DNA from: Maritimibacter sp.
Lineage (GTDB): Bacteria; Pseudomonadota; Alphaproteobacteria; Rhodobacterales; Rhodobacteraceae
DNA length: 64,000 nt
Direction: 5' to 3'
NCBI GenBank assembly: GCA_017792445.1
Contig: CP051232.1
Location: forward strand, 496,001-560,000
A program made the translations under genes and the position numbers. Under the pieces are notes generated by a model. That model saw only the letters and a program-made list of their open reading frames with translations, was not told where the DNA came from and ran no database searches. Below are positions 36,823 through 48,222 of the stretch, in pieces (the first letter of the stretch is position 1; every line of letters starts with the position of its first letter).

Positions 36823-38502
36823 TTACTCGTCGCCCTTCAGAGCGGCGCCGAGGATGTCGCCCAGCGACGCACCCGAGTCAGAGGAACCGTACTGTTCGAC
36901 GGCTTCTTTCTCTTCGGCGATCTCGCGAGCCTTGATCGACAGGCCAAGGCGGCGGGTCTTCGCGTCGACGTTGGTGACGCGGACGTCGACCTTGTCGCCA
37001 ACCTGGAAGCGCTCAGGGCGCTGTTCGGCACGGTCACGCGACAGGTCGGAGCGGCGGATGAACGACTTGAGGCCGTCGTATTCCACTTCGATGCCGCCGT
37101 CCTCGATCGCCGTGACTTCCACGGTGATGATCGAGCCACGCTTGACGCCGTCCATAGCTTCCGCGAACGGGTCGCCTTCCAGAGCTTTGATCGAGAGCGA
37201 GATGCGCTCTTTCTCGGTGTCCACCTCGGTGACGACGGCTTTCACCATGTCGCCCTTGCGGTAGTTCTGGATCGCATCCTCGCCACGCTGGTCCCACGAC
37301 AGGTCCGAAAGGTGAACCATGCCGTCGATGTCGTTGTCGAGACCGATGAACAGACCGAATTCGGTGATGTTCTTGACCTCGCCCTCGACCTCGGTGCCCA
37401 TCGGGTGCGACTCTTCGAAGACTTCCCACGGGTTGCGCATGGTCTGCTTGAGACCCAGCGAAACGCGACGCTTCGCGGTGTCGATTTCCAGGACCATGAC
37501 TTCGACTTCCTGAGAGGTCGACACGATCTTGCCCGGGTGGACGTTCTTCTTGGTCCACGACATCTCCGAAACGTGCACCAGGCCTTCGACGCCCGGCTCC
37601 AGTTCCACGAACGCACCGTAGTCGGTGATGTTCGTGACGCGGCCGGTGTGAACCGACTCGATCGGGAACTTGGCTTCGACGGAATCCCACGGATCGTCCT
37701 GCAGCTGCTTCATGCCGAGGCTGATACGGTGGGTTTCCTTGTTGATCTTGATGACCTGGACCTTGACGGTCTCGCCGATCGACAGGATCTCGGACGGGTG
37801 GTTGACGCGGCGCCAGGCCATGTCGGTGACGTGCAGCAGGCCGTCCACACCGCCAAGGTCGACGAACGCGCCGTACTCGGTGATGTTCTTGACCACACCG
37901 TCCACGGCGTCGCCTTCGCTGAGCTTGCCGATGACTTCGGCGCGCTGCTCGGCGCGGGACTCTTCAAGGATGGCACGGCGCGAGACAACGATGTTGCCAC
38001 GGCGGCGATCCATCTTGAGGATCTGGAACGGCTGCTTGAGACCCATCAGCGGGCCGGCGTCGCGCACGGGGCGCACATCGACCTGCGAACCGGGAAGGAA
38101 GGCAACGGCGCCGCCGAGGTCGACGGTGAAGCCGCCCTTGACGCGGCCGAAGATCGCGCCTTCGACTCGCTGATCGTCGGCATAGGCCTTCTCGAGGCGA
38201 TCCCAGGCTTCTTCGCGGCGCGCTTTGTCACGGCTGATGACAGCTTCGCCACGGGCGTTCTCGACGCGATCGAGGAAGACTTCGACTTCGTCACCGACAG
38301 CGATGTCGGGCGCTTCACCGGGATTCGCGAATTCTTTGAGTTCGACACGGCCTTCCATCTTGTAGCCGACGTCGATGATGGCTTGGCCGGCTTCGATGGC
38401 GATGACCTTGCCTTTGACAACCGAACCTTCGTTCGGGGTGTCGATTTCGAGGCTTTCATTAAGGAGGGCCTCGAATTCCTCCATGGATGCGTTATGAGCC
38501 AT
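36823..38502 (-). CDS. rpsA: 30S ribosomal protein S1
   Basis: mRNA-binding ribosomal protein with six S1 OB-fold repeats across 559 residues; repeated TEYGAFVDLGGVDGLLHVTD-like blocks mark the later repeats. The start MAHNASMEEFEALL at 38502 matches family N-termini; an upstream in-frame start at 38523 adds seven residues and is less likely. It has its own strong terminator. The usual upstream neighbour cmk is separated by an aldo/keto reductase and a GNAT gene. Confidence 0.97.
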   Translation of the reverse strand: MAHNASMEEFEALLNESLEIDTPNEGSVVKGKVIAIEAGQAIIDVGYKMEGRVELKEFANPGEAPDIAVGDEVEVFLDRVENARGEAVISRDKARREEAWDRLEKAYADDQRVEGAIFGRVKGGFTVDLGGAVAFLPGSQVDVRPVRDAGPLMGLKQPFQILKMDRRRGNIVVSRRAILEESRAEQRAEVIGKLSEGDAVDGVVKNITEYGAFVDLGGVDGLLHVTDMAWRRVNHPSEILSIGETVKVQVIKINKETHRISLGMKQLQDDPWDSVEAKFPIESVHTGRVTNITDYGAFVELEPGVEGLVHVSEMSWTKKNVHPGKIVSTSQEVEVMVLEIDTAKRRVSLGLKQTMRNPWEVFEESHPMGTEVEGEVKNITEFGLFIGLDNDIDGMVHLSDLSWDQRGEDAIQNYRKGDMVKAVVTEVDTEKERISLSIKALEGDPFAEAMDGVKRGSIITVEVTAIEDGGIEVEYDGLKSFIRRSDLSRDRAEQRPERFQVGDKVDVRVTNVDAKTRRLGLSIKAREIAEEKEAVEQYGSSDSGASLGDILGAALKGDE

Positions 38503-38734
38503 GTGGCGTCTGTTTTCCTTCATAGGTGTTTTGCGGGCCGTGCGGTTGTCTCCGCCGGTCTTGGGGTTTCATTGGTCAACGGGTCCGTAAAACAAAGAGG
38601 GCCGGTGGTCCCGACCCTGCTCGTCTCGATGTCTTGCGGTTGATCCCGTCTTGTCGACGGGGGGCGATATAGCCAAGAGACCGGGAAAACGCAAGCCCCG
38701 GGGCCGATTTGCCGGGCACGATACTGCCGCAAGG

Positions 38735-39223
38735 TCAGCCGGTCGCGCCGCCCTGGTCCGACGGGTCCGGCCCGGCCCGCCATTCATAGTGGTTGTCCCA
38801 GCTATCGCTGCCGGTCAGGCGGAAGCCACAGCTTTCGTAGAACGCGTTCGCCCGGCTGCCGCGAAGCGCCATCAGGCGAACCGGAAGCCCTGCGTCGCGC
38901 GCCTCTTGCAGCACGACCTCCACGACCGCCCTGCCCCGTCCGTCGCCCTGCATGTTGGGACGCAGGTACAGGTGGTCGAGGTACACGTGATCCTCGCGCC
39001 GCCTGACCACGACGAAGCCGGCAAGGTCGCCGTCGACCTCGATCAGCCGTGTGTCGGGCGGGGCGAACGATCCGAGAAACCGCTCGCGCGCCCTGACCGG
39101 ATCGAACCGGCCCAGCGCTTCAAGGCTGGGCCTCATCGCATCAACCCGGATCTCTGCCAGCCGTGGCCCGTCTTCGGCTTTGGCGGGCGCAAGGCGAATG
39201 TCGGTCCGGTCCGGGATCAGCAA
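38735..39223 (-). CDS. GNAT family N-acetyltransferase with TTG start inside the upstream gene
   Basis: About 162 residues. The acetyl-CoA site is NMQGDGRGRAVVEVVL, preceded by DHVYLDHLYLRP and followed by the NAFYESCGFRLTGSD motif typical of GNATs. No ATG or GTG fits the domain start; the TTG at 39223 overlaps the last codons of the aldo/keto reductase gene and gives DIRLAPAKAEDGPRLAEIR close behind. Translation is probably coupled. The frame extends further upstream but without similarity. Confidence 0.78.
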   Translation of the reverse strand: MLIPDRTDIRLAPAKAEDGPRLAEIRVDAMRPSLEALGRFDPVRARERFLGSFAPPDTRLIEVDGDLAGFVVVRRREDHVYLDHLYLRPNMQGDGRGRAVVEVVLQEARDAGLPVRLMALRGSRANAFYESCGFRLTGSDSWDNHYEWRAGPDPSDQGGATG

Positions 39224-40212
39224 TACCGCTCTGGCCCGTTCCACTGCCCCGCGTTGTAGCGGTCGCCGTGGCACCAACCGACGGGCAGGATCTTCTCGAT
39301 CTCGGCCAGTTCGCTTTCGCCCAGCGTGATCTCGGTCCCGCGCACCAGCTCGCGGAAGTGGTCTGCGGTGCGAGTTCCGGGGATCGGGATGATGTTGTCG
39401 CCTTGCGCCAGCGTCCACGCGATAGCGATGGCGGCGGTCGGCTCTCCCATCTCGGCGGCGAAGGCGCGCAGCGCGTCGGTGTATTCAAGGTTCGCCGGAA
39501 GGGTATCGGGCTGGAAGCGGGGGTTCCCCTTGAGGAAGCCGATGCTTTCGACCTTCTCCATCGACGGGGGCGTGTCCGTCAGCAGGCCACGGCCCACCGG
39601 CGAGAACGCCACGAGCGCCGCGCCCAGGTCCTTGGCCGCCTGCAACAGACCCAGTTCCGGCGCGCGGGTCGACAGCGAGTATTCCGACTGCACAGCCGCA
39701 ATCGGCGCGGCGGATGCGGCGCGACGCAGGCTGGACGGGGCGATCTCGGAAAAACCGATGGACTTGCACTTGCCCTTTGCCACCAGCGCCTGAAGGGCTT
39801 CGGCAGCCTCTTCGATCGGCATGTCGGCCTGACGGCGGTGGATGTAGTACAGCTCGACGCAATCCACACCCAGCCGCTTCAGGCTGCCGTCCAGTTCGGC
39901 CTCCAGATGCGCGAGGTCGTTGCGATAGCAGCGGTTGCCATCCGCGTCCTTGGTGATCCCGCCTTTGGTGGCGATCACGAAGTGGTCCTTCGCGGACGGG
40001 TTCGCGGCGAGGTAGGCGCCGATGGTCTCTTCCGACTTGCCGCCTGCGTAGACGTTGGACGTGTCGATATGGGTGACGCCCAGTTCGACCGCCGAGTCCA
40101 GCACGCCGAAGCTCTCGTCCTGCGTGGTGGGGCCGTAGAACGGACCGAAGGACATTGCCCCGATCCCCAGAGCCGAAACCTCGGTCGTGCCCAGCTTGCG
40201 TTTCTGCATCAT
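39217..40212 (-). CDS. Aldo/keto reductase
   Basis: NAD(P)H-dependent oxidoreductase of 331 residues with the TIM-barrel AKR signatures. These are [28 protein letters not shown] with the catalytic Asp and Tyr, the Lys in VIATKGG, the [16 protein letters not shown] segment and the C-terminal [13 protein letters not shown] coenzyme site. Its ATG overlaps the cmk stop (ATGA). Physiological substrate unknown. Confidence 0.93.
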   Translation of the reverse strand: MMQKRKLGTTEVSALGIGAMSFGPFYGPTTQDESFGVLDSAVELGVTHIDTSNVYAGGKSEETIGAYLAANPSAKDHFVIATKGGITKDADGNRCYRNDLAHLEAELDGSLKRLGVDCVELYYIHRRQADMPIEEAAEALQALVAKGKCKSIGFSEIAPSSLRRAASAAPIAAVQSEYSLSTRAPELGLLQAAKDLGAALVAFSPVGRGLLTDTPPSMEKVESIGFLKGNPRFQPDTLPANLEYTDALRAFAAEMGEPTAAIAIAWTLAQGDNIIPIPGTRTADHFRELVRGTEITLGESELAEIEKILPVGWCHGDRYNAGQWNGPERYC

Positions 40213-40835
40213 GCGTCTCCCGTCATCCTGCGTTCGATCTCGGCGATGGCGCGGGCCACCGCCTGTTCTATCGTCATGTCGCTCGTGTCGATCAGAACCG
40301 CATCCGCGGCCTGCGTCATCGGCGCATCCGCCCGACCGGCATCCCGCGCGTCGCGCGCCAATTGGTCGGCCAGAACCTCGTCATAGGTAACGGTCAGTCC
40401 CTTGCCGGCCAGTTCCTTGTGGCGGCGGGCGGCGCGGACCTCGGCAGAGGCGGTGACGAACAGCTTTGCATCGGCCTCCGGGCAGATGACGGTGCCGATG
40501 TCGCGGCCGTCCAGAACCGCGCCGCCGGGACGGCGGGCGAATTCCTTCTGGAAGGCGACCAGCGCCTTTCGGACGGCGGGCATCGCGGCGACCTGACTGG
40601 CGGCGTCGGCCACCTGCGGTGTGCGCAGGCCGTCGCGGTGCAGGTCGTCCGGCGTCAGCGCCAGGGCCGCCTGCAGCGCGTCCTCGCCGGTCAGCGTCCG
40701 CGCGCCAACGGCGCGGTACAACAAGCCGGTGTCGAGATGCGCAAAGCCGAAATGCGCCGCCACCTGTTTCGAGATCGTGCCTTTGCCGGCGGCGGCGGGG
40801 CCGTCGATGGCCACGGTGAAGGGGCTATCGGTCAT
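40209..40835 (-). CDS. cmk: Cytidylate kinase
   Basis: Phosphorylates CMP and dCMP for nucleic-acid synthesis. The 208-residue protein starts with the P-loop [15 protein letters not shown] and has the [17 protein letters not shown] block and an arginine-rich lid region ([14 protein letters not shown]). It overlaps the GFA-family gene by 11 bases and the AKR gene by 4. Position between aroA and rpsA is conserved in alphaproteobacteria. Confidence 0.95.
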   Translation of the reverse strand: MTDSPFTVAIDGPAAAGKGTISKQVAAHFGFAHLDTGLLYRAVGARTLTGEDALQAALALTPDDLHRDGLRTPQVADAASQVAAMPAVRKALVAFQKEFARRPGGAVLDGRDIGTVICPEADAKLFVTASAEVRAARRHKELAGKGLTVTYDEVLADQLARDARDAGRADAPMTQAADAVLIDTSDMTIEQAVARAIAEIERRMTGDA

Positions 40836-41235
40836 CGGTCACCTGTGTCGTAAGATCCGGATCGTCCGCGGCCACCTGCGGCAGCGGGTCCGAGATCGGA
40901 TAGTAGTCGCCCTTGAAGGCGCAGAAGATATGACCCGCCAGCGCCAGCCCGGTCTCGCCGTCAAGCGTGCCTGCGTGGATCGAGATATGGCTGCCGGGCC
41001 CGTCCCAGAACAGGCTGGACCCGCAGCGGGGGCAAAAGCCGCGCCGGGCCTCTGGCGAGGACTGATACCACGCAACGGGCCCCGTCACCTTGACCGTATC
41101 ACGCGGGGCGGAGGTGGCGGCGACGAAGTGCCCGGAGGTCTTGCGGCATTGGATACAGTGGCAGGCGACCACCGGACGCAACGGCCCGGTCACGGCATAG
41201 CGGACATCGCCGCACAGGCAGCTGCCCTCGACCAT
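40825..41235 (-). CDS. GFA family (CENP-V/DUF636) zinc-binding protein
   Basis: 136-residue protein with the glutathione-dependent formaldehyde-activating fold. The cysteine pattern is [18 protein letters not shown] and FCPRCGSSL, which form the two zinc sites of this family. The ATG at 41235 shares a base with the preceding TGA stop (TGATG). A formaldehyde role should not be assumed, because the family is broad. Confidence 0.85.
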   Translation of the reverse strand: MVEGSCLCGDVRYAVTGPLRPVVACHCIQCRKTSGHFVAATSAPRDTVKVTGPVAWYQSSPEARRGFCPRCGSSLFWDGPGSHISIHAGTLDGETGLALAGHIFCAFKGDYYPISDPLPQVAADDPDLTTQVTDDR

Positions 41236-41633
41236 CACCCGGCCCGCCGATAGACCTGAAAGATGCGGATCCAGCCGCCCTGCCCGTCCGCGTTTTCCTG
41301 CAGGACGGACATCAGCCGGTCATCGTCCGACACCCGGCGCAGAGCTTTCGAGACAACGACCCCGCTTGCGACGGCCTCGCTCGACAGGCTGCCGTCCGGC
41401 TCATCGGTCACCGAGAAGCTGTCGAGACCGGGGAAGTCGGCAGGCACCGCGCTGCCATCCGCGGGCGCGGCAAAAGAGGTCTCCATCTCCTGCCCGTCCT
41501 TGACCCAGCGCACGGTGAAGGACAGCCGGTCGCCGTCCTGTTCGATGATATAGTCGCCGCTTTCCGGCGGCCCGCCGGCCGAGTAGTGGCTGAGTTCCGA
41601 AATCAGCTGCCAGTGTCCGACGCAGGGGCTCAA
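41235..41633 (-). CDS. Hypothetical protein in the aroA-cmk operon
   Basis: About 132 residues, beginning [20 protein letters not shown] after a TTG whose bases overlap the aroA stop (TTGA). It is a soluble, mostly beta-strand-like protein ([15 protein letters not shown], then [20 protein letters not shown]). No signal peptide or membrane segment is seen. I do not recognise a family. The tight coding overlaps on both sides support that it is real. Confidence 0.65.
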   Translation of the reverse strand: MSPCVGHWQLISELSHYSAGGPPESGDYIIEQDGDRLSFTVRWVKDGQEMETSFAAPADGSAVPADFPGLDSFSVTDEPDGSLSSEAVASGVVVSKALRRVSDDDRLMSVLQENADGQGGWIRIFQVYRRAG

Positions 41634-42982
41634 CGGTTGCTCCGCACCAGTTGCGCACCAAGGGTCGTCATCAGCGGCTCGAAGATCGGGAACGAGGTGG
41701 CGATGGGTCCGCTGTCATCCACAGAGACGGGTTTCTCGGACGCCATGCCGCAGCACAGGAAGGACATCGCGATGCGGTGGTCCAGCCGCGCCTCGGCGGT
41801 CGCGCCGCCGGGGACGCCGCCGGGGCCCATGCCGGTGACGATCAGCGTGTCCTCGTCCTCTTCGATGGCAACGCCGCAGGCTTCCAGCCCGCGCGCCATC
41901 GCGTCGATCCGGTCGCTTTCCTTCACGCGCAGTTCCTTGACGCCCTTCATCACGGTCCGGCCCTCGGCGAAGGCTGCGACGACCGACAGGATCGGGTATT
42001 CGTCGATCATCGACGGGGCGCGTTCCGGCGGCACCTCGATGCCCTTCATGTTCGGCGAGAAGCGGGCGCGCAGGTCGGCGACGGGTTCGCCGCCCTCTTC
42101 GCGCTCGTTCTCGAAGGTCAGGTCCGCGCCCATCTCTTTCAGCGTGGTGTACAGCCCCGCGCGGGTCGGGTTCAGGCCGATGTTCGGCACCAGCACGTCC
42201 GAGCCCTCCACGATCAGCGCGGCACAGACCGGGAAGGCCGCCGACGACGGATCGCGCGGAACGGCGATGGTCTGGGGCTTCAACTCGGGGCGGCCGGTCA
42301 GGGTGATGACGCGGCCCTCGTCGGTGTCTTCCACCGTGATCTCGGCACCGAAGCCCGCAAGCATGCGCTCGGTGTGGTCGCGGGTCGGCTCTTTCTCGAT
42401 CACGACGGTCTGGCCGGGCGCGTTCAGGCCCGCCAGCAGAACGGCCGACTTCACCTGCGCCGAGGCCATGGGCAGCGTGTAGGTCACCGGCACCGGATCG
42501 GCCGCGCCGACCAACGTCATCGGCAGGCGGCCACCTTCGCGGCCAACGGCCTGCGTACCGAACAGCGCCAGCGGGTCGGTGATCCGGCCCATCGGGCGTT
42601 TCCGCAGGCTGGCGTCCCCGGTGAAGGTCGCGGTGATCGGCGTCGTCGCCATCGTGCCCATGATCAACCGGACGCCGGTGCCCGAGTTGCCGCAGTCGAT
42701 CACGTCCTCGGGCTCGGAAAAGCCGCCGACACCTACACCGTGAACGGTCCAGTCGCCGCCGCCATGTTCGATCACGTCGGCCCCGAACGCGCGCATCGCC
42801 TTGGCGGTGTCCAGAACGTCCTGCCCTTCCAGCAGGCCCGAGATCTTTGTCTCGCCCACCGTCAGCGCGCCGAGGATCAGCGAGCGGTGGCTGATCGACT
42901 TGTCGCCCGGCACGTCTGCGGTGCCTTTCAGCGGCCCGGACTTTCGGGCGGTCATCGGGGTGGCGGGGCCGTGGCCGGACAT
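41630..42982 (-). CDS. aroA: 3-phosphoshikimate 1-carboxyvinyltransferase (EPSP synthase)
   Basis: Shikimate-pathway enzyme joining PEP and shikimate-3-phosphate. The 450-residue protein has [23 protein letters not shown] (98-109), [27 protein letters not shown] and DHRIAMSF. Overall it resembles class II enzymes of the CP4 type more than the enterobacterial class I enzymes. At the active-site loop it has Gly101 in the sequence NSGTG. First of the aroA-cmk-rpsA backbone genes. Confidence 0.96.
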   Translation of the reverse strand: MSGHGPATPMTARKSGPLKGTADVPGDKSISHRSLILGALTVGETKISGLLEGQDVLDTAKAMRAFGADVIEHGGGDWTVHGVGVGGFSEPEDVIDCGNSGTGVRLIMGTMATTPITATFTGDASLRKRPMGRITDPLALFGTQAVGREGGRLPMTLVGAADPVPVTYTLPMASAQVKSAVLLAGLNAPGQTVVIEKEPTRDHTERMLAGFGAEITVEDTDEGRVITLTGRPELKPQTIAVPRDPSSAAFPVCAALIVEGSDVLVPNIGLNPTRAGLYTTLKEMGADLTFENEREEGGEPVADLRARFSPNMKGIEVPPERAPSMIDEYPILSVVAAFAEGRTVMKGVKELRVKESDRIDAMARGLEACGVAIEEDEDTLIVTGMGPGGVPGGATAEARLDHRIAMSFLCCGMASEKPVSVDDSGPIATSFPIFEPLMTTLGAQLVRSNR

Positions 42983-43046
42983 CGGGAACCTCTTGTTTAT
43001 CCGCCCTTCGGATAGCGAAGCCGCGCGGGAGGGTCCATGCGAAAGA

Positions 43047-44117
43047 TCACGTCGCGTCCTGCGGGCGATCCCCTTCCAGCCAGCGCACCGGGTTTTCTTC
43101 GGCGATCTTGCGAAACACCTCTTCGCCCAGCGCGTTGCGCAGCCGGAAGCAGATGTCGCGCTCTGACAGTTCCTGTCTGCGGGTCATGTAGAAATCGGAC
43201 CCGAACAACACCCGGTCGCGCAGGCGCGCGCCCTCTTCGTCGTCGGCCAGCAGGAACAGGCGCAGATAGGGGATGTAGTCGTCGAAATGGAACAACGTGT
43301 AAGAGATGTCGGTCCATAGCCCCGGCCACTCGCCGCACCCGATCATCTTGCGGATCTTCACCTGCCAGTTCGATCCGCTGCGCGGAGGCTCGCCCTGCGC
43401 ATAGGCGCGCCAGTCCATCTCGCCGCCGAAATGCGCAAGACAGATGCGCAGGCCGGGGAAGGCCTTCATCACCGGCAGATAGGCCTCTGGCTCGGTCAGG
43501 CGGTCCCCGGTGTAGTGGGACACGTTCTTGCCCCGTACCCCGCCGCGCGAGCAGTGGCTCATCACCGGCAGATCCAGCGCCTGAACCTCGGGGTAGACCC
43601 GTTCCATCAGCGCCGGGTGATCGGGCGGATAGCCAAGCCGGGGGTAAATCTTGAGGCCCCGGAACTTCAACTCGGTCAGCGCCCGCAGCGACTCGTCCAC
43701 GCTGCCGGGGTTCAGCGGATTGACCGTGGCGAAGGGAACAACCGTTTCCGGCCGGGCGATATGCAGCCGGTTGAGTTCGTCGTGCTGTTCGCGAAGCGAT
43801 GCGGGCACGTCTCCATAGCCGATGCCCGCAAGGTCCATGGGAAGCACGACGAAGCGGGTGTTCGACGGGTAATAGCGGGCGACCGACGCCAGCAGTTCCG
43901 CCTGTTCGGGGCGGTCCGTCTCTTGCTGGAAGCGGTACAACCGGTCCAGCATGTCGGCCGTTTCGTATCGGGCAAAGAACCGCGCCAGCCAGGCGGCGAA
44001 ACGGATCAGGCCGGGAACCTTGCGGAACAGGCGCAGCCAGCGGGAAGGATAGTCTTTCGGTGTGTGCAGACCGGTAAAGGTGTGCACGTGGCAATTGACG
44101 ATCTGAATATCGGGCAT
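43047..44117 (-). CDS. Amidohydrolase family protein
   Basis: 356-residue TIM-barrel protein of the amidohydrolase-2 type. It has the N-terminal metal-ligand motif CHVHTF (His10 and His12), [12 protein letters not shown], the [18 protein letters not shown] strand, a SHCSRGG segment and the C-terminal [10 protein letters not shown] carrying the conserved Asp. Substrate is unknown; family members hydrolyse or decarboxylate cyclic compounds. Transcribed upstream of aroA with a 64-base gap. Confidence 0.82.
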   Translation of the reverse strand: MPDIQIVNCHVHTFTGLHTPKDYPSRWLRLFRKVPGLIRFAAWLARFFARYETADMLDRLYRFQQETDRPEQAELLASVARYYPSNTRFVVLPMDLAGIGYGDVPASLREQHDELNRLHIARPETVVPFATVNPLNPGSVDESLRALTELKFRGLKIYPRLGYPPDHPALMERVYPEVQALDLPVMSHCSRGGVRGKNVSHYTGDRLTEPEAYLPVMKAFPGLRICLAHFGGEMDWRAYAQGEPPRSGSNWQVKIRKMIGCGEWPGLWTDISYTLFHFDDYIPYLRLFLLADDEEGARLRDRVLFGSDFYMTRRQELSERDICFRLRNALGEEVFRKIAEENPVRWLEGDRPQDAT

Positions 44118-44150
44118 GGCCCCCTCATGCGTGTAATGAGGGCCAGTCTA

Positions 44151-44873
44151 TCACGTTCTGCGGAAGGTCAGGTAATGCGGCGTCCGGCCTTCACGCAGGG
44201 CCTTCTGTTCGTAGCGGGTCGAGTACCAGTCGTCCCACGGCGTCTGCCAGTCAGAGGCGCGCTCGGCCTGCCATTCGAACCCGTGGCGCGGCACCTGTTC
44301 CAGCGTCTGCCGCACATAGTCCGGGATATCGGTCGCCACCCGGAGCTCGGCGCCCGGTTTCAGAACCTTCGCCAGCGGCTCCAGATGCTCGGGGGTCACG
44401 AAACGGCGCCGGTGATGGCGCTTCTTCGGCCAAGGGTCGGGGTACAGCAGGAAAGCCTTGGACACCGACGCTTCGGGCAGCACGTCGAACAGGTCGCGGA
44501 CATCACCGGGGTGGATGCGGATGTTGTCGACCCCGGCTTCGCGGATTTTCCCCAACAGCATCGCGACGCCGTTGATGAACGGCTCGCAGCCGATCAGCCC
44601 CGCCTGCGGGTTGGCGGACGCCTGATGCACCATGTGCTCGCCGCCGCCAAAGCCGATTTCCAGCCACAGGTCGCGGCCGCCGAACAGCGCCTCGATATCC
44701 AGAGGAGCGCGGTCGGGGTTCACGTCCCAACCGACCGGACCGGGGCTGAGCTCGGACAGGTCTTCGGCAAGGTATTCCTGCTGGCTGGGGCGCAGCGTCT
44801 TGCCGTGCCGCCGGCCATAGAAATTGCGCCACGGCGCGCCGGGATGTTTCGGGTCGTTCTTGGTGTCGCTCAT
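44151..44873 (-). CDS. trmB: tRNA (guanine-N7-)-methyltransferase
   Basis: SAM-dependent enzyme that forms m7G46 in tRNA. The 240-residue protein shows the SAM-binding motif LEIGFGGGEHMVHQA, the GCEPFINGVAM block and the signature YPDPWPKKRHHRRRF. It lies upstream of the amidohydrolase gene on the same strand. Confidence 0.95.
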   Translation of the reverse strand: MSDTKNDPKHPGAPWRNFYGRRHGKTLRPSQQEYLAEDLSELSPGPVGWDVNPDRAPLDIEALFGGRDLWLEIGFGGGEHMVHQASANPQAGLIGCEPFINGVAMLLGKIREAGVDNIRIHPGDVRDLFDVLPEASVSKAFLLYPDPWPKKRHHRRRFVTPEHLEPLAKVLKPGAELRVATDIPDYVRQTLEQVPRHGFEWQAERASDWQTPWDDWYSTRYEQKALREGRTPHYLTFRRT

Positions 44874-45038
44874 GGCCGCGCCCTATGGCGCAGCCGACGC
44901 CCCGGGGTCAAGCCGTCGCGGCACCGGAACCTCACGCTCGTTATTGAAGGCCGTTTATGTTAACGTTGCGTCAACCTGACGAGTGGTCATGCGAGTGTAA
45001 GGGAGTTCAGACCGACCGACGACAAGGGGGAAATCACG

Positions 45039-45677
45039 ATGGCGACTTGGGAAATCCACGGGCACGAGCTTGTGACCTGCAACTGCGTTTATGCCTGCCC
45101 GTGCCAGTTCAATGCCCTGCCGGACAAGGGGCATTGCGAGGCGGCGGTGATCTATGAAATCGACAAGGGCCATCACGGCGACACCCAGTTGGACGGGTTA
45201 CGGCTGGGTATTCTGTACCAGTGGCCCGGCGCCGTTCACGAGGGCAACGGCACGATGCAGATCTTCCTCGACGATCGCGCAACCGACGCGCAGGCCGCCG
45301 CATTGGAAAGCATCGTCTGCGGCGAGGATACCGAGGACTTCGCGACCATGTGGTGGATCTTTCACGCAATGGCGCCGAACCGGTTGCCCACCCAAAGGGT
45401 GCCGATCAGCCTGTCGGTCGACATTGAAGAGCGCAACGGCAAGGGCAAGGTTGGCAATGTCTTCGACCTAAGCGCCGAGCCGATCCGCAATCCGGTCACC
45501 GGCGATCCGCACCGTGTCCGCATCGACCTGCCGAACGGGTTCGAATACCGCATCGCCGAGATCGGTTCCGGTACGGCGAATGTGCGCGGCGATATCGCGA
45601 TCGACGGCATCAACGACACCTACGCCCAGATGGCCGAACTGCACATCTCGGGAACCGGCGTCCTCGAAGCCGCCTGA
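45039..45677 (+). CDS. DUF1326 domain protein with Cys4 motif
   Basis: 212-residue protein with an N-terminal cysteine cluster at residues 14, 16, 20 and 22 (TCNCVYACPCQF), then GHCEAAVIYEIDKG. The DUF1326 family has no established function. It lies 4 bases upstream of a DUF2182 membrane protein that also has paired cysteines, so the two probably act together. GGGGGA precedes the ATG. Confidence 0.82.
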   Translation: MATWEIHGHELVTCNCVYACPCQFNALPDKGHCEAAVIYEIDKGHHGDTQLDGLRLGILYQWPGAVHEGNGTMQIFLDDRATDAQAAALESIVCGEDTEDFATMWWIFHAMAPNRLPTQRVPISLSVDIEERNGKGKVGNVFDLSAEPIRNPVTGDPHRVRIDLPNGFEYRIAEIGSGTANVRGDIAIDGINDTYAQMAELHISGTGVLEAA

Positions 45678-45681
45678 CGCC

Positions 45682-46488
45682 ATGTCCGGCGGGTTGGTGG
45701 AAGCCGCGCTAAGACGCGACCGTGCCGTGCTTGTCGGCGCGATGGGTCTGCTGTTCCTGCTGGCCGGGCTCTATACGGTGTTCGGCATTGGCATGAACAT
45801 GACCGCATTGGACATGACGCGAATGGCCGGGATGCGCGACATGCCGTCGATGCGCCCGGCTGGCGCCTGGTCGGGGGGCTACACCCTTCTGGTCTTCCTG
45901 ATGTGGTGGGTCATGATGGTGGCGATGATGCTGCCGTCGGTCGCGCCGGTGATCCTGCTGTACGCCGCCCTGCTGCGCCGCACCGAAAGCGTGGGCAGCA
46001 CCCCTGCCATCGCCGGAAGCTTTCTTGCCGGCTACCTGCTGGCGTGGGCCGGGTTCAGCCTGCTTGCTACTCTGGCCCAATGGGGGCTGGAGGCTGCGGG
46101 AATCGTATCGGCCTCGATGATGACGCTGATCGACACCCGCGCGGGTGCGGCGGTGCTGATCGCCGCCGGCGCATTCCAGTTCACGCCACTGAAAGACGCG
46201 TGCCTTGCCCAGTGCCAGTCGCCCGCGCAGTTCCTTTCCGAACGCCGGCGGCCCGGCGTATCCGGTGCGCTGGTGATGGGGCTGGAGCATGGCACGTATT
46301 GTCTTGGCTGCTGCTGGGCGCTGATGGCCCTGCTGTTCGTGGGCGGCATCATGAACCTGTATTGGATCGTCGGGCTTGCGGCTTTCGTCGCCCTTGAAAA
46401 GCTGACGCCCTATGGCCGCGCAATCAGCCGCGTGGCCGGTGCGGGTCTGGTCGTTTGGGGTATCGCGATACTGGCGGGGCTTGCCTGA
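45682..46488 (+). CDS. DUF2182 integral membrane protein
   Basis: 268-residue polytopic protein with about six to seven membrane helices. The MWWVMMVAMMLPSVAPVILL helix with its methionines is a hallmark of the family. Cysteines occur at 174 and 178 (CLAQCQSP) and at 207, 210 and 211 (YCLGCCWALM). It starts 4 bases after the DUF1326 gene. The Met/Cys content fits binding of a soft metal such as copper, which is inference. Confidence 0.85.
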   Translation: MSGGLVEAALRRDRAVLVGAMGLLFLLAGLYTVFGIGMNMTALDMTRMAGMRDMPSMRPAGAWSGGYTLLVFLMWWVMMVAMMLPSVAPVILLYAALLRRTESVGSTPAIAGSFLAGYLLAWAGFSLLATLAQWGLEAAGIVSASMMTLIDTRAGAAVLIAAGAFQFTPLKDACLAQCQSPAQFLSERRRPGVSGALVMGLEHGTYCLGCCWALMALLFVGGIMNLYWIVGLAAFVALEKLTPYGRAISRVAGAGLVVWGIAILAGLA

Positions 46489-46495
46489 CGGCGGC

Positions 46496-46960
46496 CTAGC
46501 CGCGCCCGCGGTAGGTCGGCACGCCCTGATCCGGAATCCATGCGCCCTCGGGCGCAGGACCGGTCTGCCAGAAGACGTCGATCGGGATGCCACCGCGCGG
46601 ATACCAATACGCGCCGATGCGCAGCCATTCGGGCGACAGCAGATCGACCAGCCGGTTCGCGATCTCCATGGTGCAATCCTCGTGGAAGGCGCCATGGTTG
46701 CGGAAGGAATGCAAAAACAGTTTCAGCGACTTCGATTCCACCAGCCATTCGCCGGGAATGTAGTCGATCACGATATGCGCGAAGTCGGGTTGCCCCGTCA
46801 TCGGGCAAAGCGAGGTGAACTCGGGTGCAGTGAACCGCACCGCCGTCCCCTGCCCCTTCGACCCGAAAGGGACCCGTTCCAGCACCGCCTCGGCGGGCGA
46901 TGCGGGCAGCTCGGTATGGGCGCCGAGTTGAGAAAGGCCCGATACATCGGTTTTCGCCAT
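46496..46960 (-). CDS. queF: NADPH-dependent preQ0 reductase QueF
   Basis: Reduces 7-cyano-7-deazaguanine to preQ1 in queuosine synthesis. The 154-residue, type I protein has the catalytic Cys52 and Asp59 in [12 protein letters not shown] and the signature [15 protein letters not shown] with Glu75. It ends 8 bases from the convergent DUF2182 gene and lies downstream of metK. Confidence 0.96.
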   Translation of the reverse strand: MAKTDVSGLSQLGAHTELPASPAEAVLERVPFGSKGQGTAVRFTAPEFTSLCPMTGQPDFAHIVIDYIPGEWLVESKSLKLFLHSFRNHGAFHEDCTMEIANRLVDLLSPEWLRIGAYWYPRGGIPIDVFWQTGPAPEGAWIPDQGVPTYRGRG

Positions 46961-46988
46961 GTACCGGGCCTCCTTTTCGTTCAGGCGA

Positions 46989-48155
<1,167 letters not shown>

Positions 48156-48158
48156 GTG

Positions 48159-48208
48159 TGCTCCATTGGAATGTAAGGCCGACCACGCCAGGAAGCCGTT
48201 GTGGCGGC
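48159..48208 (-). promoter_or_regulatory. SAM/SAH-type riboswitch in the metK leader
   Basis: On the minus strand the leader contains CCACAACGGCTTCCTGGCGT, a very close match to the SAM/SAH riboswitch aptamer I remember from Rhodobacterales metK leaders. The stem GCCG (48208-48205) / CGGC (48181-48178) closes it. Downstream, CATTCCAATGGAGCA includes the GGAG ribosome site (48164-48161). In that class the 3' strand forms a pseudoknot with the loop, so ligand binding hides the ribosome site and lowers metK translation. Confidence 0.85.
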
Positions 48209-48222
48209 ACATTCCAAATGGG

